From WLMZ01 sp037139095 (GTDB lineage Bacteria; Actinomycetota; Acidimicrobiia; Acidimicrobiales; Ilumatobacteraceae), in NCBI GenBank assembly GCA_037139095.1, contig JBAXHD010000012.1, forward strand, positions 1 to 63,518: a stretch of DNA of 63,518 nucleotides, read 5' to 3'. The translations under genes were made by a program, and so were the position numbers. Positions 1-8,849 of the stretch are shown in pieces. Within the stretch, counting starts at the first letter, position 1. Every line of letters starts with the position of its first letter. The notes under the pieces were generated by a model, which was given only the letters and a program-made list of their open reading frames with translations, was not told the origin of the DNA and searched no databases.

Positions 1-504
1 TCATTGCTGAGTCTTACCGCCTGCGGCAGCTCGTCACCCAAGGCTGCTCCATCAGACACCGCGAGCGCATCGAACTCAACCATCGTCGATGTCAACAACA
101 GCGCTGTCGTTTCGGGATCCATCCCGGTGCCAGCAGCTGCTACTACGACAACCGAGCCGAAGCCACTCAGCGCCGACTGCATCGCTTTCCTCAAGGCCCA
201 AGATGCGGCATTCCCCGAAAAGCAGCGCACCGAGATGGGCGACCTAGCGAATCAGTACACCGACCTCGCCAGCAAGTATGACCAACTGGCGCTCGGGGCC
301 CCCGACACGCTGCAGAGCGACTTTGTACAGGTCAGCGCGACCTATCAGACGCTTTCGACATTGGCCAAGGCGGCCGGCGGAGACATCAACAAGTTCGGTA
401 GCAACCCTGATGCCCTGAAGGCCATCAACGATTCGGCGTTCACCTCTGCCGTCGCAAACGTGGCCACCTACATCGCCCAAACCTGCCCGAATCCAAAGAA
501 GTAA
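1..504 (+). CDS. Putative lipoprotein, 5' end outside window
   Basis: Small secreted lipoprotein of unknown function. The reading frame is open from base 1. The first visible residues contain a lipobox (LTAC followed by GSSS), so the charged start of the signal peptide lies upstream of the window; the TTG at 4 is probably not the start. After the Cys there is a Ser/Ala/Thr-rich linker up to about residue 50, then a mostly helical domain with Cys in SADCIAF and QTCPNP that could form a disulfide. I recognise no family. It faces the nitroreductase gene, and a shared terminator hairpin lies between them. Confidence 0.7.
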   Translation, partial: SLLSLTACGSSSPKAAPSDTASASNSTIVDVNNSAVVSGSIPVPAAATTTTEPKPLSADCIAFLKAQDAAFPEKQRTEMGDLANQYTDLASKYDQLALGAPDTLQSDFVQVSATYQTLSTLAKAAGGDINKFGSNPDALKAINDSAFTSAVANVATYIAQTCPNPKK

Positions 505-512
505 CCAGCACT

Positions 513-542
513 GCGGCGGACGGTAGCTCTACCATCCGCCGC
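513..542. terminator. Bidirectional terminator hairpin between convergent genes
   Basis: Bases 513-525 pair with 530-542 (13 positions, one C-A mismatch) around a 4-base loop. It sits between the convergent lipoprotein and nitroreductase genes and overlaps the nitroreductase TAG stop at 529-531. There is no T-tract, which is common in actinobacteria. Confidence 0.7.
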
Positions 543-1104
543 GGTGAATGATTTCAGCGGCAGATCGCCGTGCCCGTGTTGCACTGAGCCCGTCGCCGCG
601 CTCTGAACGTGGCTGATCGGGCCAGCCCAACGCTAGAGCACCAAGCAACTGCAGTTCGGCGGGTACGTGCAGCGCAGAGCGCAGTTCTGCCTCGCCCGAA
701 AACACCGCGAAGAACAACGCACCAAGGCCCACATCTTCGGCAGCTAACAGCAGCGTGTTCAGCGCCATTGCCGCGTCGACGGTCCAGTACGGAGTACCCC
801 ACGCATCGACACCTTCTCCGAGGCCGCTGCGACGCTTATCGGGTTCGGCGTATCGCTGCACGTAGGCCTGCGGGTCTGCAAACGCCAACGCAATCACCGG
901 AGCTCGCAGCAGTCCCTGCCAACGAAACGTTGCTCGCCGCTCGGCAGGCAGCGTGATATCCCAAAACTGCGAGGTGTCGTGGCCTTCGAGCACCACAAGA
1001 TGCCAGCCCTGCGTCTTACCGGCACTGGGTGCTCTGGCCGCAAGCGACACGATGTCGTGCAAGATCTCGGCCGCAACGGGGCGAGTATCGAACGAACGAG
1101 TCAT
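529..1104 (-). CDS. Nitroreductase family protein
   Basis: Predicted FMN-dependent NAD(P)H oxidoreductase of the nitroreductase family, 191 aa; substrate unknown. Near the N-terminus is the family signature RAPSAGKTQGWHLVVL, which binds the FMN phosphate. A central segment, DAAMALNTLLLAAEDVGLGA, matches the dimer-interface helix of the family, and the C-terminus carries LGALALGWP. The start at 1104 is chosen because MTRSFDTRPV begins directly at the family fold; the upstream in-frame extension is Arg/Cys-rich and unlike protein. Some members act in coenzyme F420 or flavin metabolism, which cannot be decided here. Confidence 0.8.
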   Translation of the reverse strand: MTRSFDTRPVAAEILHDIVSLAARAPSAGKTQGWHLVVLEGHDTSQFWDITLPAERRATFRWQGLLRAPVIALAFADPQAYVQRYAEPDKRRSGLGEGVDAWGTPYWTVDAAMALNTLLLAAEDVGLGALFFAVFSGEAELRSALHVPAELQLLGALALGWPDQPRSERGDGLSATRARRSAAEIIHRGGW

Positions 1105-1139
1105 CCGCCGCGAGCGGACAACCGAAGTAAATGACTGGC

Positions 1140-1796
1140 TCAGCGCGCCCCGAGCTTCACAAGGTTCTCGGCCATGGTCCAACCATGAACAACCAACACG
1201 CCGCCCTTTTTCACGTTGACCGTGGCGAACTGCGCAGCAACTTCGGGCGAGATCTTCTCGGGCTTGAGTGTCTCGTGATCGAGGAAACCACTCTGACCGT
1301 TGGTCTTGGCAACAAAGGTTTGCTCGTCGTAGGTGGAATCGACGCCGAAACGCTTGGCCAAACGACGACCCCACGCACGCTCTTCGCCGACGGCGCGGTG
1401 CGCTGGCCGTGGGATGAGTTCGGTGAGTGACTTAAATGCTTCGAGGCCATCGGGGCGAACAAAGCGGGTGCCGACCACCACGTCTTCGTCGGGGAACGCC
1501 ATCAATGCCCGGTGATATGCCTGCGCCATCAGACTCTTGAGCACCTGATCACGCTTTGATGAACGCTTCACGCTGAGCAAGCCCAGCAACACGCACGGCG
1601 TACCGCCGATGCGCTCGAGTGTTGAGAACATAAAGCCGTGCAGCACGCCATCGACACGCGCAGCGGTGCTGAGCACCCAATCTTCTTTGGCTTTGGAGAC
1701 GCTGCCGATATCGAATGCGCCGCCCATCGACGCCATCTCATCAAGGTCGGCGTCACTAAGAGCCGCGCAGTCCCTGGTGTCAACCTGGATTGCCAT
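1140..1796 (-). CDS. Conserved hypothetical protein, possibly GNAT-fold
   Basis: 218-aa soluble protein that I do not recognise with confidence. Residues about 40-120 alternate strands and helices. They include VLLGLLSVKRSSKRDQVLKSL, which resembles the acetyl-CoA-binding strand-loop-helix of GNAT acyltransferases, but the RxxGxG/A loop is not clear. The C-terminal part (FVAKTNGQSGFLDHETLKPEK) looks like a separate small domain. Transcribed in the same direction as the nitroreductase gene 35 bases downstream. Function is open. Confidence 0.6.
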   Translation of the reverse strand: MAIQVDTRDCAALSDADLDEMASMGGAFDIGSVSKAKEDWVLSTAARVDGVLHGFMFSTLERIGGTPCVLLGLLSVKRSSKRDQVLKSLMAQAYHRALMAFPDEDVVVGTRFVRPDGLEAFKSLTELIPRPAHRAVGEERAWGRRLAKRFGVDSTYDEQTFVAKTNGQSGFLDHETLKPEKISPEVAAQFATVNVKKGGVLVVHGWTMAENLVKLGAR

Positions 1797-1933
1797 TGCG
1801 CTATTTGCTCCCCGTCGTCGTGCGCCGCAAGAGTGCGGAGCGATTCAAAACAGGCCCCTATTCTGCCACCAAAACTCACCCTTTTTGACATCACTGCGAA
1901 ATCGGGCCGATAACGATCTAGGTGTCAGGGTGC

Positions 1934-4900
1934 TCACAGGATCACCGCATCATGCCCGAAGGCCACTCGCAGCTCGCCCACTGCTCGGTCGAGATCGACG
2001 CAGAAGTCGTCGGCTAGGCGCAAGGTCTTGCCAGCGCCAAGCTGCACATAGACCTGCGAATCGCCCTGATGGTCACGAAGAATGCGCTTGAGCAGGTCGA
2101 TCTTGTCTTTGGTGAGGCTGGTGGCCGGAAGCCGCAAGCGCAGCGGAGCCGAGTTGCCTGTGTCGAGACCCTCGAGAATCGAGACGTCTTGAGCCATAAA
2201 GCCCACACGGGTTTCGTCTTTGCGGTCGAGTCGGCCCTTCACGGTGACGATGGCATCGTCGATCAATTTGTGACCCTGCTCGGCAAGCGAACGCGGGAAC
2301 ACCGTGACCTCGATGGCCGAATCGAGGTCTTCGAGCGTGAACACCGCCATCTGATCGCCCTTCTTGGTGAACTTGCGCGCCAGACCGGTGATGACTCCAC
2401 CAATGGTGATGATGGATCCGTCTTCGCGCTCGGCAACCTCGGCGATGCTGCAGTCGACCTTGCGCCGCAACGCAGCCTCGATGCCCAACAACGGGTGATC
2501 GCTGATGTACAAGCCGAGCATCTCTTTTTCGAACTTGAGGCGATCGGCTTTATCGAACTCGGTGTCGGGAATCGCGACTCGTTCGTTGAACCCATTTGGT
2601 TCATCGGAGCCAATATCGCCGAACAAACTCATCACGCCCTGATCACGCTCGCGCCGGCGCACCACTGCCCCATCGATGATCTGCTCGAAGACTGCAAGCA
2701 AGCCCCGACGTGGATGACCCAAACCATCGAAGGCTCCGGCTTTGATGAGCGACTCAATGGTGCGCTTGTTGAGCACCATTTCGGGCACGCGTTCGACGAA
2801 GTCGTAGAACGACTCGTAGGGGCCGTTCTGCGCTCGCTCGCCCACCAGTTGCTCAACAAGACCCTCGCCAACGTTACGAACCGCTGAGAGGCCGAATGCG
2901 ATGGCTCCAGGGCTGCCAGCGGGAAGCTCGACGCCGGGCGGCACCTCGCTGGGCGACAGCGCTGCGAAATCGGACATCGATCGGTTGACATCGGGGGTGA
3001 GCACCTTGATGCCCATGGTGCGCGAATCGGACAGGTACACCGCTGCCTTATCGAGGTTGCCCTTCACGCTGGTGAGTAAGCACGCCACGTATTCGACCGG
3101 ATAGTGAGCCTTGAGGTAACCCGTCTGATACGTAACGAGGCCGTACCCAAAGGTGTGGCTCTTATTGAAGGCATAGTCGGCGAACTTCTCGACAATGTCG
3201 AACAACTGCTTGCCCAGTGTTGTTCCGTAACCGCTGCGCTCGCAGCCCGACTCGAAGTTGGCCCGCTCTTTGGCCATGATCGCTCGGTCTTTTTTGCCGC
3301 AGGCCTTACGCAGGTTGTCGGCCTCGGCCAGCGAGTAGCCGGCAAAGCGTTGCGCAACACGCATCACGCTTTCTTGGTAGATCATCAAACCAAAGGTGTC
3401 GGCCAGCACCTCTTGTGCATCGGCATGGAAATACTCAACCGGCTTACGCCCGTTCTTGCGATCGGCATAGTCGTAGTGCATGTTCACGCTCATCGGACCA
3501 GGCCGATACAGCGCCAACACGGCCGACACGTCTTCGAACGAGTTGGGCGCCAACGACTTGAGCAGCGCACGCATGGGTAACGACTCGAGTTGGAACACGC
3601 CAATGGTGTCGCCGCGACTGAGCAGATCGAATGTGGCTTGATCGTCGAGTGCGACCTCGTCGATATCGAAGGTTGGGTCAACCCGCGAACGCACCATCGC
3701 CACGGTGTCGGTGATGACGTCGAGGTTGCGCAGTCCCAGGAAGTCCATCTTGAGGAGACCGAGTGCTTCGACGCCATGCATTTCGTATTGGGTGACCACT
3801 GGCGAGCGAGTTGGGTCGCCGTTGGGGTCGGGCTTGCGCTGCACCGGCAGATACGTGGTGAGTGGATCTTTGGTAATCACCACCGCAGCGGCGTGAATGC
3901 CATCGCTTCGTTTGAGACCCTCGAGACCCTTGGCCACATCGACAACGCGTTTGATGTCGGGGTCGGTCTCGTACATGGCGCGCAGTTCGGTTGCGGCCTT
4001 GAATCCGTCGGCGTATTTCGGGCTCTGCTCGAAGCAGTACTTGAGCGGCGTGTCACGACCCATGACCAACGGCGGCATTGCCTTGGCGATCTTGTCGCCC
4101 ATGCCGTAGGGAAAGCCAAGCACGCGGGCTGCGTCGCGCACTGCGTTGCGCGCCTTGATGGTGCCAAAGGTGATGATCTGCGCAACGTGATCGCGCCCGT
4201 ATTTCTCGGTGGCATAGCGGATCATCTCGTCGCGGTATCGCGAGTCGAAGTCCATGTCGATGTCGGGCATGCTGACTCGGCTTGGGTTCAAGAAGCGCTC
4301 GAACAGCAAGTCGTAACGAATGGGATCGAGCTCAGTAATGCGCAGGCAATAGGCCACCGCACAACCAGCCGCCGAACCACGGCCCGGGCCTACCCGAATG
4401 CCTTTGTCTTTCGCGTACTTGATGAGATCCCACACGATGAGGAAGTAGCTACTGAACCCCATGTCGGCAATGACCTTGAGTTCGAACGCAATGCGCTCGG
4501 CGGCAGCGGCAGGAATCTGCCCGGTGGAGTCGCGACCCCAACGCTTGGCTGCGCCTTCCCACGCAAGATGGTTGAGGTACTCAGTGTCGTTGTTGAAGCC
4601 CTCGGGCAACGGGAAGTTGGGAAGCTGCGGCTTACCAAACTCGATGGTGACATCGGCGCGCTCGGCCACCCACAACGTGTTGTCGCACGCCTCGGGATAG
4701 TGACGGAACAGGTAACGCATTTCGTCGGCCGACTTGAGATAGTGCTCGTTGCCTTCGAACTTGAAACGCTTGGGGTCGCTGAGCATGGCCCCGGTCTGTA
4801 CGCACAACAACGCATCGTGCGACTCGTGGTCTTCGCGGTGCGTGTAGTGACTGTCGTTGGTGGCAATGATGGGCGCGCCGATTTTTTTGGCGATCTCGAT

Positions 4901-5512
4901 GAGTTGCGGATTGGTTTCGAGTTGAGCCGGCAGCCCGTGATCTTGCAGTTCGACGAACAGGTTCTGCTTACCGAAGATGTCTTGCAGTCGAGCCGCTTTT
5001 TCGAGCGCGCCTTTTTCGTCGTTATTGAGCAACGACTGCAGCACATGACCGCCCAGACAACCCGTGGTAGCAATGAGTCCCTTGCCGTAACGCTCGAGCA
5101 GCTCCCAGTCCATGCGGGGCTTGTAGTAGTAGCCCTCGAGGAACGCGAGGCTGCTGAGTTGAATCAGGTTGCGGTACCCCTGATTGGTCTCGGCCAGCAA
5201 CGTGAGGTGGTAATACTGCTTCTTGCCGCCCTCGGCCTCGCCACCGGAGTCGTCGACTCGACCACGGCGCGCGGGCCGCTCGGAACGGGTCTCGTAGGCC
5301 ATATAGGCCTCGGTACCGATGACCGGTTTCACGCCCTGCTCTTGGCACTCGCGATAGAAATCGAGCACGCCGTACATGTTGCCGTGATCGGTCATTCCCA
5401 GCGCTGGTTGACCATCGGCGGCAGCCTTGGCGACGAGTTCGTCGAGGCGGGCAGCCCCGTCGAGCATCGAGAACTCGGTGTGCACATGAAGATGCGTAAA
5501 TGAATCAGCCAT
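1934..5512 (-). CDS. dnaE: DNA polymerase III subunit alpha
   Basis: Replicative DNA polymerase catalytic subunit, 1192 aa, full length for the DnaE1 class. An N-terminal PHP domain starts at once (HLHVHTEFSMLDG, then MTDHGNMYG, GTEAYM and NDSHYTHREDHE), so the PHP metal ligands appear intact. In mycobacterial DnaE1 this domain is the proofreading exonuclease, and the same can be inferred here. The palm aspartates are in PDIDMDFDSR. A fingers/HhH region follows, then an OB-fold near residues 990-1075 (GGVITGLARKFTKKGDQ). Start at 5512 is supported by an AAGGA Shine-Dalgarno 7 bases upstream. It stands alone; a gap of about 126 bases separates it from the upstream bpa gene. Confidence 0.97.
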   Translation of the reverse strand: MADSFTHLHVHTEFSMLDGAARLDELVAKAAADGQPALGMTDHGNMYGVLDFYRECQEQGVKPVIGTEAYMAYETRSERPARRGRVDDSGGEAEGGKKQYYHLTLLAETNQGYRNLIQLSSLAFLEGYYYKPRMDWELLERYGKGLIATTGCLGGHVLQSLLNNDEKGALEKAARLQDIFGKQNLFVELQDHGLPAQLETNPQLIEIAKKIGAPIIATNDSHYTHREDHESHDALLCVQTGAMLSDPKRFKFEGNEHYLKSADEMRYLFRHYPEACDNTLWVAERADVTIEFGKPQLPNFPLPEGFNNDTEYLNHLAWEGAAKRWGRDSTGQIPAAAAERIAFELKVIADMGFSSYFLIVWDLIKYAKDKGIRVGPGRGSAAGCAVAYCLRITELDPIRYDLLFERFLNPSRVSMPDIDMDFDSRYRDEMIRYATEKYGRDHVAQIITFGTIKARNAVRDAARVLGFPYGMGDKIAKAMPPLVMGRDTPLKYCFEQSPKYADGFKAATELRAMYETDPDIKRVVDVAKGLEGLKRSDGIHAAAVVITKDPLTTYLPVQRKPDPNGDPTRSPVVTQYEMHGVEALGLLKMDFLGLRNLDVITDTVAMVRSRVDPTFDIDEVALDDQATFDLLSRGDTIGVFQLESLPMRALLKSLAPNSFEDVSAVLALYRPGPMSVNMHYDYADRKNGRKPVEYFHADAQEVLADTFGLMIYQESVMRVAQRFAGYSLAEADNLRKACGKKDRAIMAKERANFESGCERSGYGTTLGKQLFDIVEKFADYAFNKSHTFGYGLVTYQTGYLKAHYPVEYVACLLTSVKGNLDKAAVYLSDSRTMGIKVLTPDVNRSMSDFAALSPSEVPPGVELPAGSPGAIAFGLSAVRNVGEGLVEQLVGERAQNGPYESFYDFVERVPEMVLNKRTIESLIKAGAFDGLGHPRRGLLAVFEQIIDGAVVRRRERDQGVMSLFGDIGSDEPNGFNERVAIPDTEFDKADRLKFEKEMLGLYISDHPLLGIEAALRRKVDCSIAEVAEREDGSIITIGGVITGLARKFTKKGDQMAVFTLEDLDSAIEVTVFPRSLAEQGHKLIDDAIVTVKGRLDRKDETRVGFMAQDVSILEGLDTGNSAPLRLRLPATSLTKDKIDLLKRILRDHQGDSQVYVQLGAGKTLRLADDFCVDLDRAVGELRVAFGHDAVIL

Positions 5513-5638
5513 GGCACTTCCTTTCTTCTCGAATCAACGGCGTCCATCGCAGCACGGGCAAACTACAGAACTGTGATTCGGGCGACTCTAGCAGCTGACC
5601 AGCTGAGCGCCAGAGGGAAACGTTGGGGGCGAACGCTG

Positions 5639-6211
5639 CTAGAGGTAGGTGCCAGGACGATCGGGAAGCGCAGCTCGGCTGCCATCTGAGGCACCGGGGC
5701 CACCGACGAATCGGGGGTCGATCATGCCGGGGTCTCCCCCACCCTGAGGCAGGCCACGCATTTGCTCAAGCTGCTGACGAGAAGCCATCTGTTGGGCAAA
5801 CAACGTTGCTTGGATGCCGTGAAACAGCCCTTCGAGCCACCCCACGAGTTGGGCCTCAGCAATGCGAATCTCGCCGGTGGACGGCACGGTGTCGGCTTTG
5901 AATGGCAACGCGAGCATGCGGAGCTCGTCTTGAAGATCGGGCGACAGCGCCTCGCACAACTCGACGATGGAGCGTTCGTAGATTTCGGCGAGGCGCTCGC
6001 GGCTGGCGTCGTCGAACTCGGCCGACTTCACTTCGTCGAGCAACTGACGAATCATCGAGCCAATGCGCATCACCTTTGCCGGCGATGTCACTGTCTCGCG
6101 TTGCACCTCGCCGTCGGCTGGCTGCTCCATACCGAGCACGATGCCGTGCTCAACACCATCGTCGCCCGTGTTCGCTGTTTCCACTTGAGGCTGGCTTACA
6201 TCGTCAGTCAT
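5639..6211 (-). CDS. bpa: Bacterial proteasome activator (Bpa family)
   Basis: ATP-independent ring-shaped activator of the actinobacterial 20S proteasome, 190 aa. The core matches Mycobacterium Rv3780 closely: PAKVMRIGSMIRQLLDEV, then LPFKADTVPSTGEIRIAEAQ and LVGWLEGLFHGIQATLFAQQ. The protein ends in GTYL, the position of the GQYL (HbYX-type) tail that docks into the proteasome alpha ring. Start at 6211 is chosen because AGAGGA lies 5 bases upstream; an ATG 36 bases further up adds only a non-conserved tail. The upstream phosphodiesterase gene ends 13 bases before, so they are probably co-transcribed. The proteasome genes themselves are not in this window. Confidence 0.9.
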   Translation of the reverse strand: MTDDVSQPQVETANTGDDGVEHGIVLGMEQPADGEVQRETVTSPAKVMRIGSMIRQLLDEVKSAEFDDASRERLAEIYERSIVELCEALSPDLQDELRMLALPFKADTVPSTGEIRIAEAQLVGWLEGLFHGIQATLFAQQMASRQQLEQMRGLPQGGGDPGMIDPRFVGGPGASDGSRAALPDRPGTYL

Positions 6212-6224
6212 CACGATCCTCTGT

Positions 6225-7334
6225 CTAGTTGGCGCTGCCTGCGACAAGCAATGGTACGTACATTTCGGCGCTGGTCAGACTGCCATGGCGGCAAACCAAC
6301 TCGAATGGTCCAGAGTCGGCGCTGTCGAAAAAGGTGATGTCGTCGCGAGCCACCAGCGCCACGTCGCCGAGTCGCGACGCCACCGGCGATGACACTGCCG
6401 GACCAAACCAACCTTCGTCAATGGTCTGTGCTCGGCTCACCACCCAAGCGTGATGGCCGTGGTCTTGTTGCGCTGCACTGAGCAAATCGGCGTGACATCC
6501 GGGGCGAGCATGCAGCCAACGAAAGCGACCTTCGCCAGATTGGGTGCGCACCATCGACAACAGCGCAGCCGACGGGTGAACGGTGTTCTTGCCCACGTGC
6601 ACCTGACCGTGGTCGGCGGTGACAACCAACGCAGCACCAGCGGGCAGAACCGAAATCACATTTCCGACGAGCGCATCGACCGCAGCGAGTTCGGCATCGT
6701 AGAACTCGCCGAAGCCACGCTCATGAGCGATCTTGTCGATGCCGTCGTAATAGGCGTACACGAACCGCTCACCAGCATTGAGCTGGCGGCCGATCTCGAC
6801 AGCGATGCTCGACGCTGCGCGCCAACCTGCTGGGCGTGAGCCTCGAAGGTGCGCTTCGGTAAACGATGACGTCTCGAGTTCGGCACGGCTGATGACCGGA
6901 GGCGACTCGCCAAGAAACGGCGCATACGGCTGCACATCGCGCGGTGGATGCGCGCGACGCACATCGCCGCGTTCGCCATGCCAGCGCAACATGTTGACAA
7001 CGTCGCCGCCGAGTTCGATGCGGTAGCCCAACACACCATGCTCGCCGGGGGTGAGGCCCGTGGTAATCGAAGTCAGCGCAGTGGCTGTTGTAGACGGCGC
7101 AACCGTAGTGATCGCGGAACCCTGCATCGCTGCCATCGTTGGCGCGAGATGGAGCCGGCTCTGCAGTTGCTCCCACCCGAGTCCATCGATGACAAGCACC
7201 ACAACCTGGTTGGCTCGCGAGATCGCCGCCGGCATCCAGCCTGGCTTCGGAGCACCGCGAGGAGCCAACAACGCCGGAATGATGCCTCGTACGTTGGCGC
7301 CTGAGTAGGCCGGAAGAATGGGTGCGATATTCAC
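6225..7334 (-). CDS. Alkaline-phosphatase-superfamily phosphodiesterase/nucleotide pyrophosphatase
   Basis: Predicted two-metal phosphodiesterase of the type I phosphodiesterase/nucleotide pyrophosphatase family, about 369 aa. Visible in order: metal Asp in VVVLVIDGLGWEQL; nucleophile region TTVAPSTTATALTSITTG; metal-binding DGIDKIAHERG; TADHGQ; and the last His in CRHGSL. No signal peptide is evident, so it is likely cytoplasmic. The GTG at 7334 is the probable start; the frame extends to 7391 but would run into the divergent Rrf2 promoter. Neighbouring bpa is 13 bases downstream. The substrate cannot be read from sequence. Confidence 0.85.
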   Translation of the reverse strand: MNIAPILPAYSGANVRGIIPALLAPRGAPKPGWMPAAISRANQVVVLVIDGLGWEQLQSRLHLAPTMAAMQGSAITTVAPSTTATALTSITTGLTPGEHGVLGYRIELGGDVVNMLRWHGERGDVRRAHPPRDVQPYAPFLGESPPVISRAELETSSFTEAHLRGSRPAGWRAASSIAVEIGRQLNAGERFVYAYYDGIDKIAHERGFGEFYDAELAAVDALVGNVISVLPAGAALVVTADHGQVHVGKNTVHPSAALLSMVRTQSGEGRFRWLHARPGCHADLLSAAQQDHGHHAWVVSRAQTIDEGWFGPAVSSPVASRLGDVALVARDDITFFDSADSGPFELVCRHGSLTSAEMYVPLLVAGSAN

Positions 7335-7436
7335 GACCGCATTAGTGGACCACCAACTCGTCCAAATTGCTACACGCAGGCACATCGACAACTACGTGCG
7401 CGTCCGATCGATCCAACGTCTTGTGTCGTTCGCGCC

Positions 7437-7442
7437 TACTAT
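7437..7442 (+). promoter_or_regulatory. -10 element for a leaderless rrf2 mRNA
   Basis: TACTAT followed by exactly 6 bases and the GTG start at 7449. This spacing places the transcription start on the start codon, and no Shine-Dalgarno is present. Confidence 0.65.
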
Positions 7443-7448
7443 GCACAC

Positions 7449-7904
7449 GTGCGCGTTTCCACCAAAGGTGACTATGCCTGTCGGGCCCTTCTCTCGTTGG
7501 CCTTACATGTCGACGAACCCGGCCCCACCTCGGTCAGCGATATCGCACGTCGCACCGGCTTGCCGCAGCCGTATCTCGAGCAAATTCTCTTAGCGCTCAA
7601 AGGCGCTGGCCTGGTGCGCTCGAAGCGCGGTGTCGGCGGCGGCTACGTGCTCGCCCGCCCAACCACCGATATCAAACTGTCCGAGATTCTGTCGGCTGTT
7701 GACGGACCCATTTCGTTGGGCGACTTCGGCGAGCCACACCAAGATGGTTCATGCAATCACGAAGGCCAATGCGTGCTGCTCGCCATCTGGAAAGAAGCCG
7801 GCGAGATTATGCGCTTGCACATGGAGGGGTTCACGCTGGCAGACATTGCCGAAGCGGCTCAGGGCTCGACACCGTGGCCCGACATGCTTGCCACCAAGAG
7901 CTAG
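7449..7904 (+). CDS. Rrf2 family transcriptional regulator
   Basis: Winged-helix repressor of the Rrf2 family (IscR, NsrR, RirA relatives), 151 aa. The N-terminus MRVSTKGDYACRALLSLA and the HTH SVSDIARRTGLPQPYLEQIL are diagnostic, with the wing at RSKRGVGGGYVLARP. The cluster region has only two Cys (CNHEGQC); the three-Cys arrangement of IscR is incomplete, so whether it binds Fe-S with another ligand (Cys11, His or Glu) is unclear. The GTG start is fixed by a -10 element 6 bases upstream, giving a leaderless mRNA. It diverges from the phosphodiesterase/bpa operon, a possible target. Confidence 0.9.
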   Translation: MRVSTKGDYACRALLSLALHVDEPGPTSVSDIARRTGLPQPYLEQILLALKGAGLVRSKRGVGGGYVLARPTTDIKLSEILSAVDGPISLGDFGEPHQDGSCNHEGQCVLLAIWKEAGEIMRLHMEGFTLADIAEAAQGSTPWPDMLATKS

Positions 7905-7910
7905 TGATGT

Positions 7911-7925
7911 GGCGCTCAACGCGCC
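7911..7925. terminator. Terminator hairpin
   Basis: GGCGC, 5-base loop, GCGCC, followed on the + strand by TTGTAAT. Lies between the convergent rrf2 and rluD genes. Confidence 0.5.
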
Positions 7926-7931
7926 TTGTAA

Positions 7932-8849
7932 TCACTCGTGCAGTTCGAGCAACACGTCGAGCAGGTCGCGCGGCAACGGAGATGTGAAGGTCATCGTCTC
8001 GCCAGTGCCGGGGTGCACGAAGGCAAGTTCGGCGGCATGCAGAAACGGCCGCGGCGAGACAACACCAGAACGAATGCCACCGTATGCGCCGTCGCCCACA
8101 ACCGGGTGGCCGGTAGCGGCAAGGTGCACGCGAATCTGATGGGTGCGACCCGACTCGAGACGACACTCGAGTTCGGAGACATCGGCTGGCTCGCGATAGG
8201 TGGCAATCGTTCGATAGCGCGTGCGCGCTGGCTTGCCGTCGATGACCACTGCCATGCGCAAGGGATCACGATGATCGCGACCAATGGGCGCATCGATGAG
8301 TCCGTTGGGCGACTTGAGATGTCCCCACACCAACGTGAGATATGAGCGAGTAACAGTTCGAGCTGCAAGTGCCGAGACCAAACTGTCGTAGGCGCGTTGG
8401 CTACGGGCGACCACCATCAGACCACTGGTGCCCACATCGAGGCGATGCACGATGCCGGGGCGCATTGGGTCGCCCACATCGGCCACATCGGGATAGCGAG
8501 CCAAGATCGCATTGACCACCGTGCCATCGGGGTGACCGTGTCCGGGGTGCACGACAAGGCCCGCAGGCTTGTCGATAACGATCACATCATCGTCGGCAAA
8601 AACGATGGGTAGTTCGATCGAGGCATCGGCTTGGGGAAGCTGTGGCTGCGGCAACTGCGCGGGGTCGATCTCGACTACTTGGTTCAGCGTGACCCGAACC
8701 TTGCCCGACATAGCCACAACCCCGTCGAGACGAGCACCACCGGCAGCAACAAGGGCCGCTGCATCTGAGCGACTGGCGTCGGTGAGCAACGCGACAATTC
8801 GGTCGAGTCGTTCGCCGGCCAATGCTGCTGGGATTTCTTCTCTGATCAT
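7932..8849 (-). CDS. rluD: 23S rRNA pseudouridine synthase, RluD type
   Basis: RluA/RluD family pseudouridine synthase, about 305 aa, acting on 23S rRNA. An N-terminal S4-like RNA-binding domain (residues about 1-60, GERLDRIVALL) precedes the catalytic domain with IDKPAGLVVHPGHG and the catalytic Asp in HRLDVGTSGLMVVA. The C-terminal RTHQIRVHLAATGHPVVGD motif is intact. Start at 8849 is chosen because it overlaps the lspA stop by 4 bases (ATGA), the usual coupling in this operon; the in-frame extension lies inside lspA. Order ileS, DksA-like, lspA, rluD is conserved in actinobacteria. Confidence 0.95.
   Translation of the reverse strand: MIREEIPAALAGERLDRIVALLTDASRSDAAALVAAGGARLDGVVAMSGKVRVTLNQVVEIDPAQLPQPQLPQADASIELPIVFADDDVIVIDKPAGLVVHPGHGHPDGTVVNAILARYPDVADVGDPMRPGIVHRLDVGTSGLMVVARSQRAYDSLVSALAARTVTRSYLTLVWGHLKSPNGLIDAPIGRDHRDPLRMAVVIDGKPARTRYRTIATYREPADVSELECRLESGRTHQIRVHLAATGHPVVGDGAYGGIRSGVVSPRPFLHAAELAFVHPGTGETMTFTSPLPRDLLDVLLELHE

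Noticed and set aside
1797..1933. Gap between dnaE and the unknown gene at 1140
   Set aside because: 137 bases with AT-rich patches that may hold a promoter; I could not pick a -35/-10 pair with sensible spacing.
3590..5503. Long open frame antisense to dnaE (637 codons)
   Set aside because: It is the mirror of the dnaE codon bias in GC-rich DNA; the protein has no recognisable domain while the opposite strand encodes a full DnaE.
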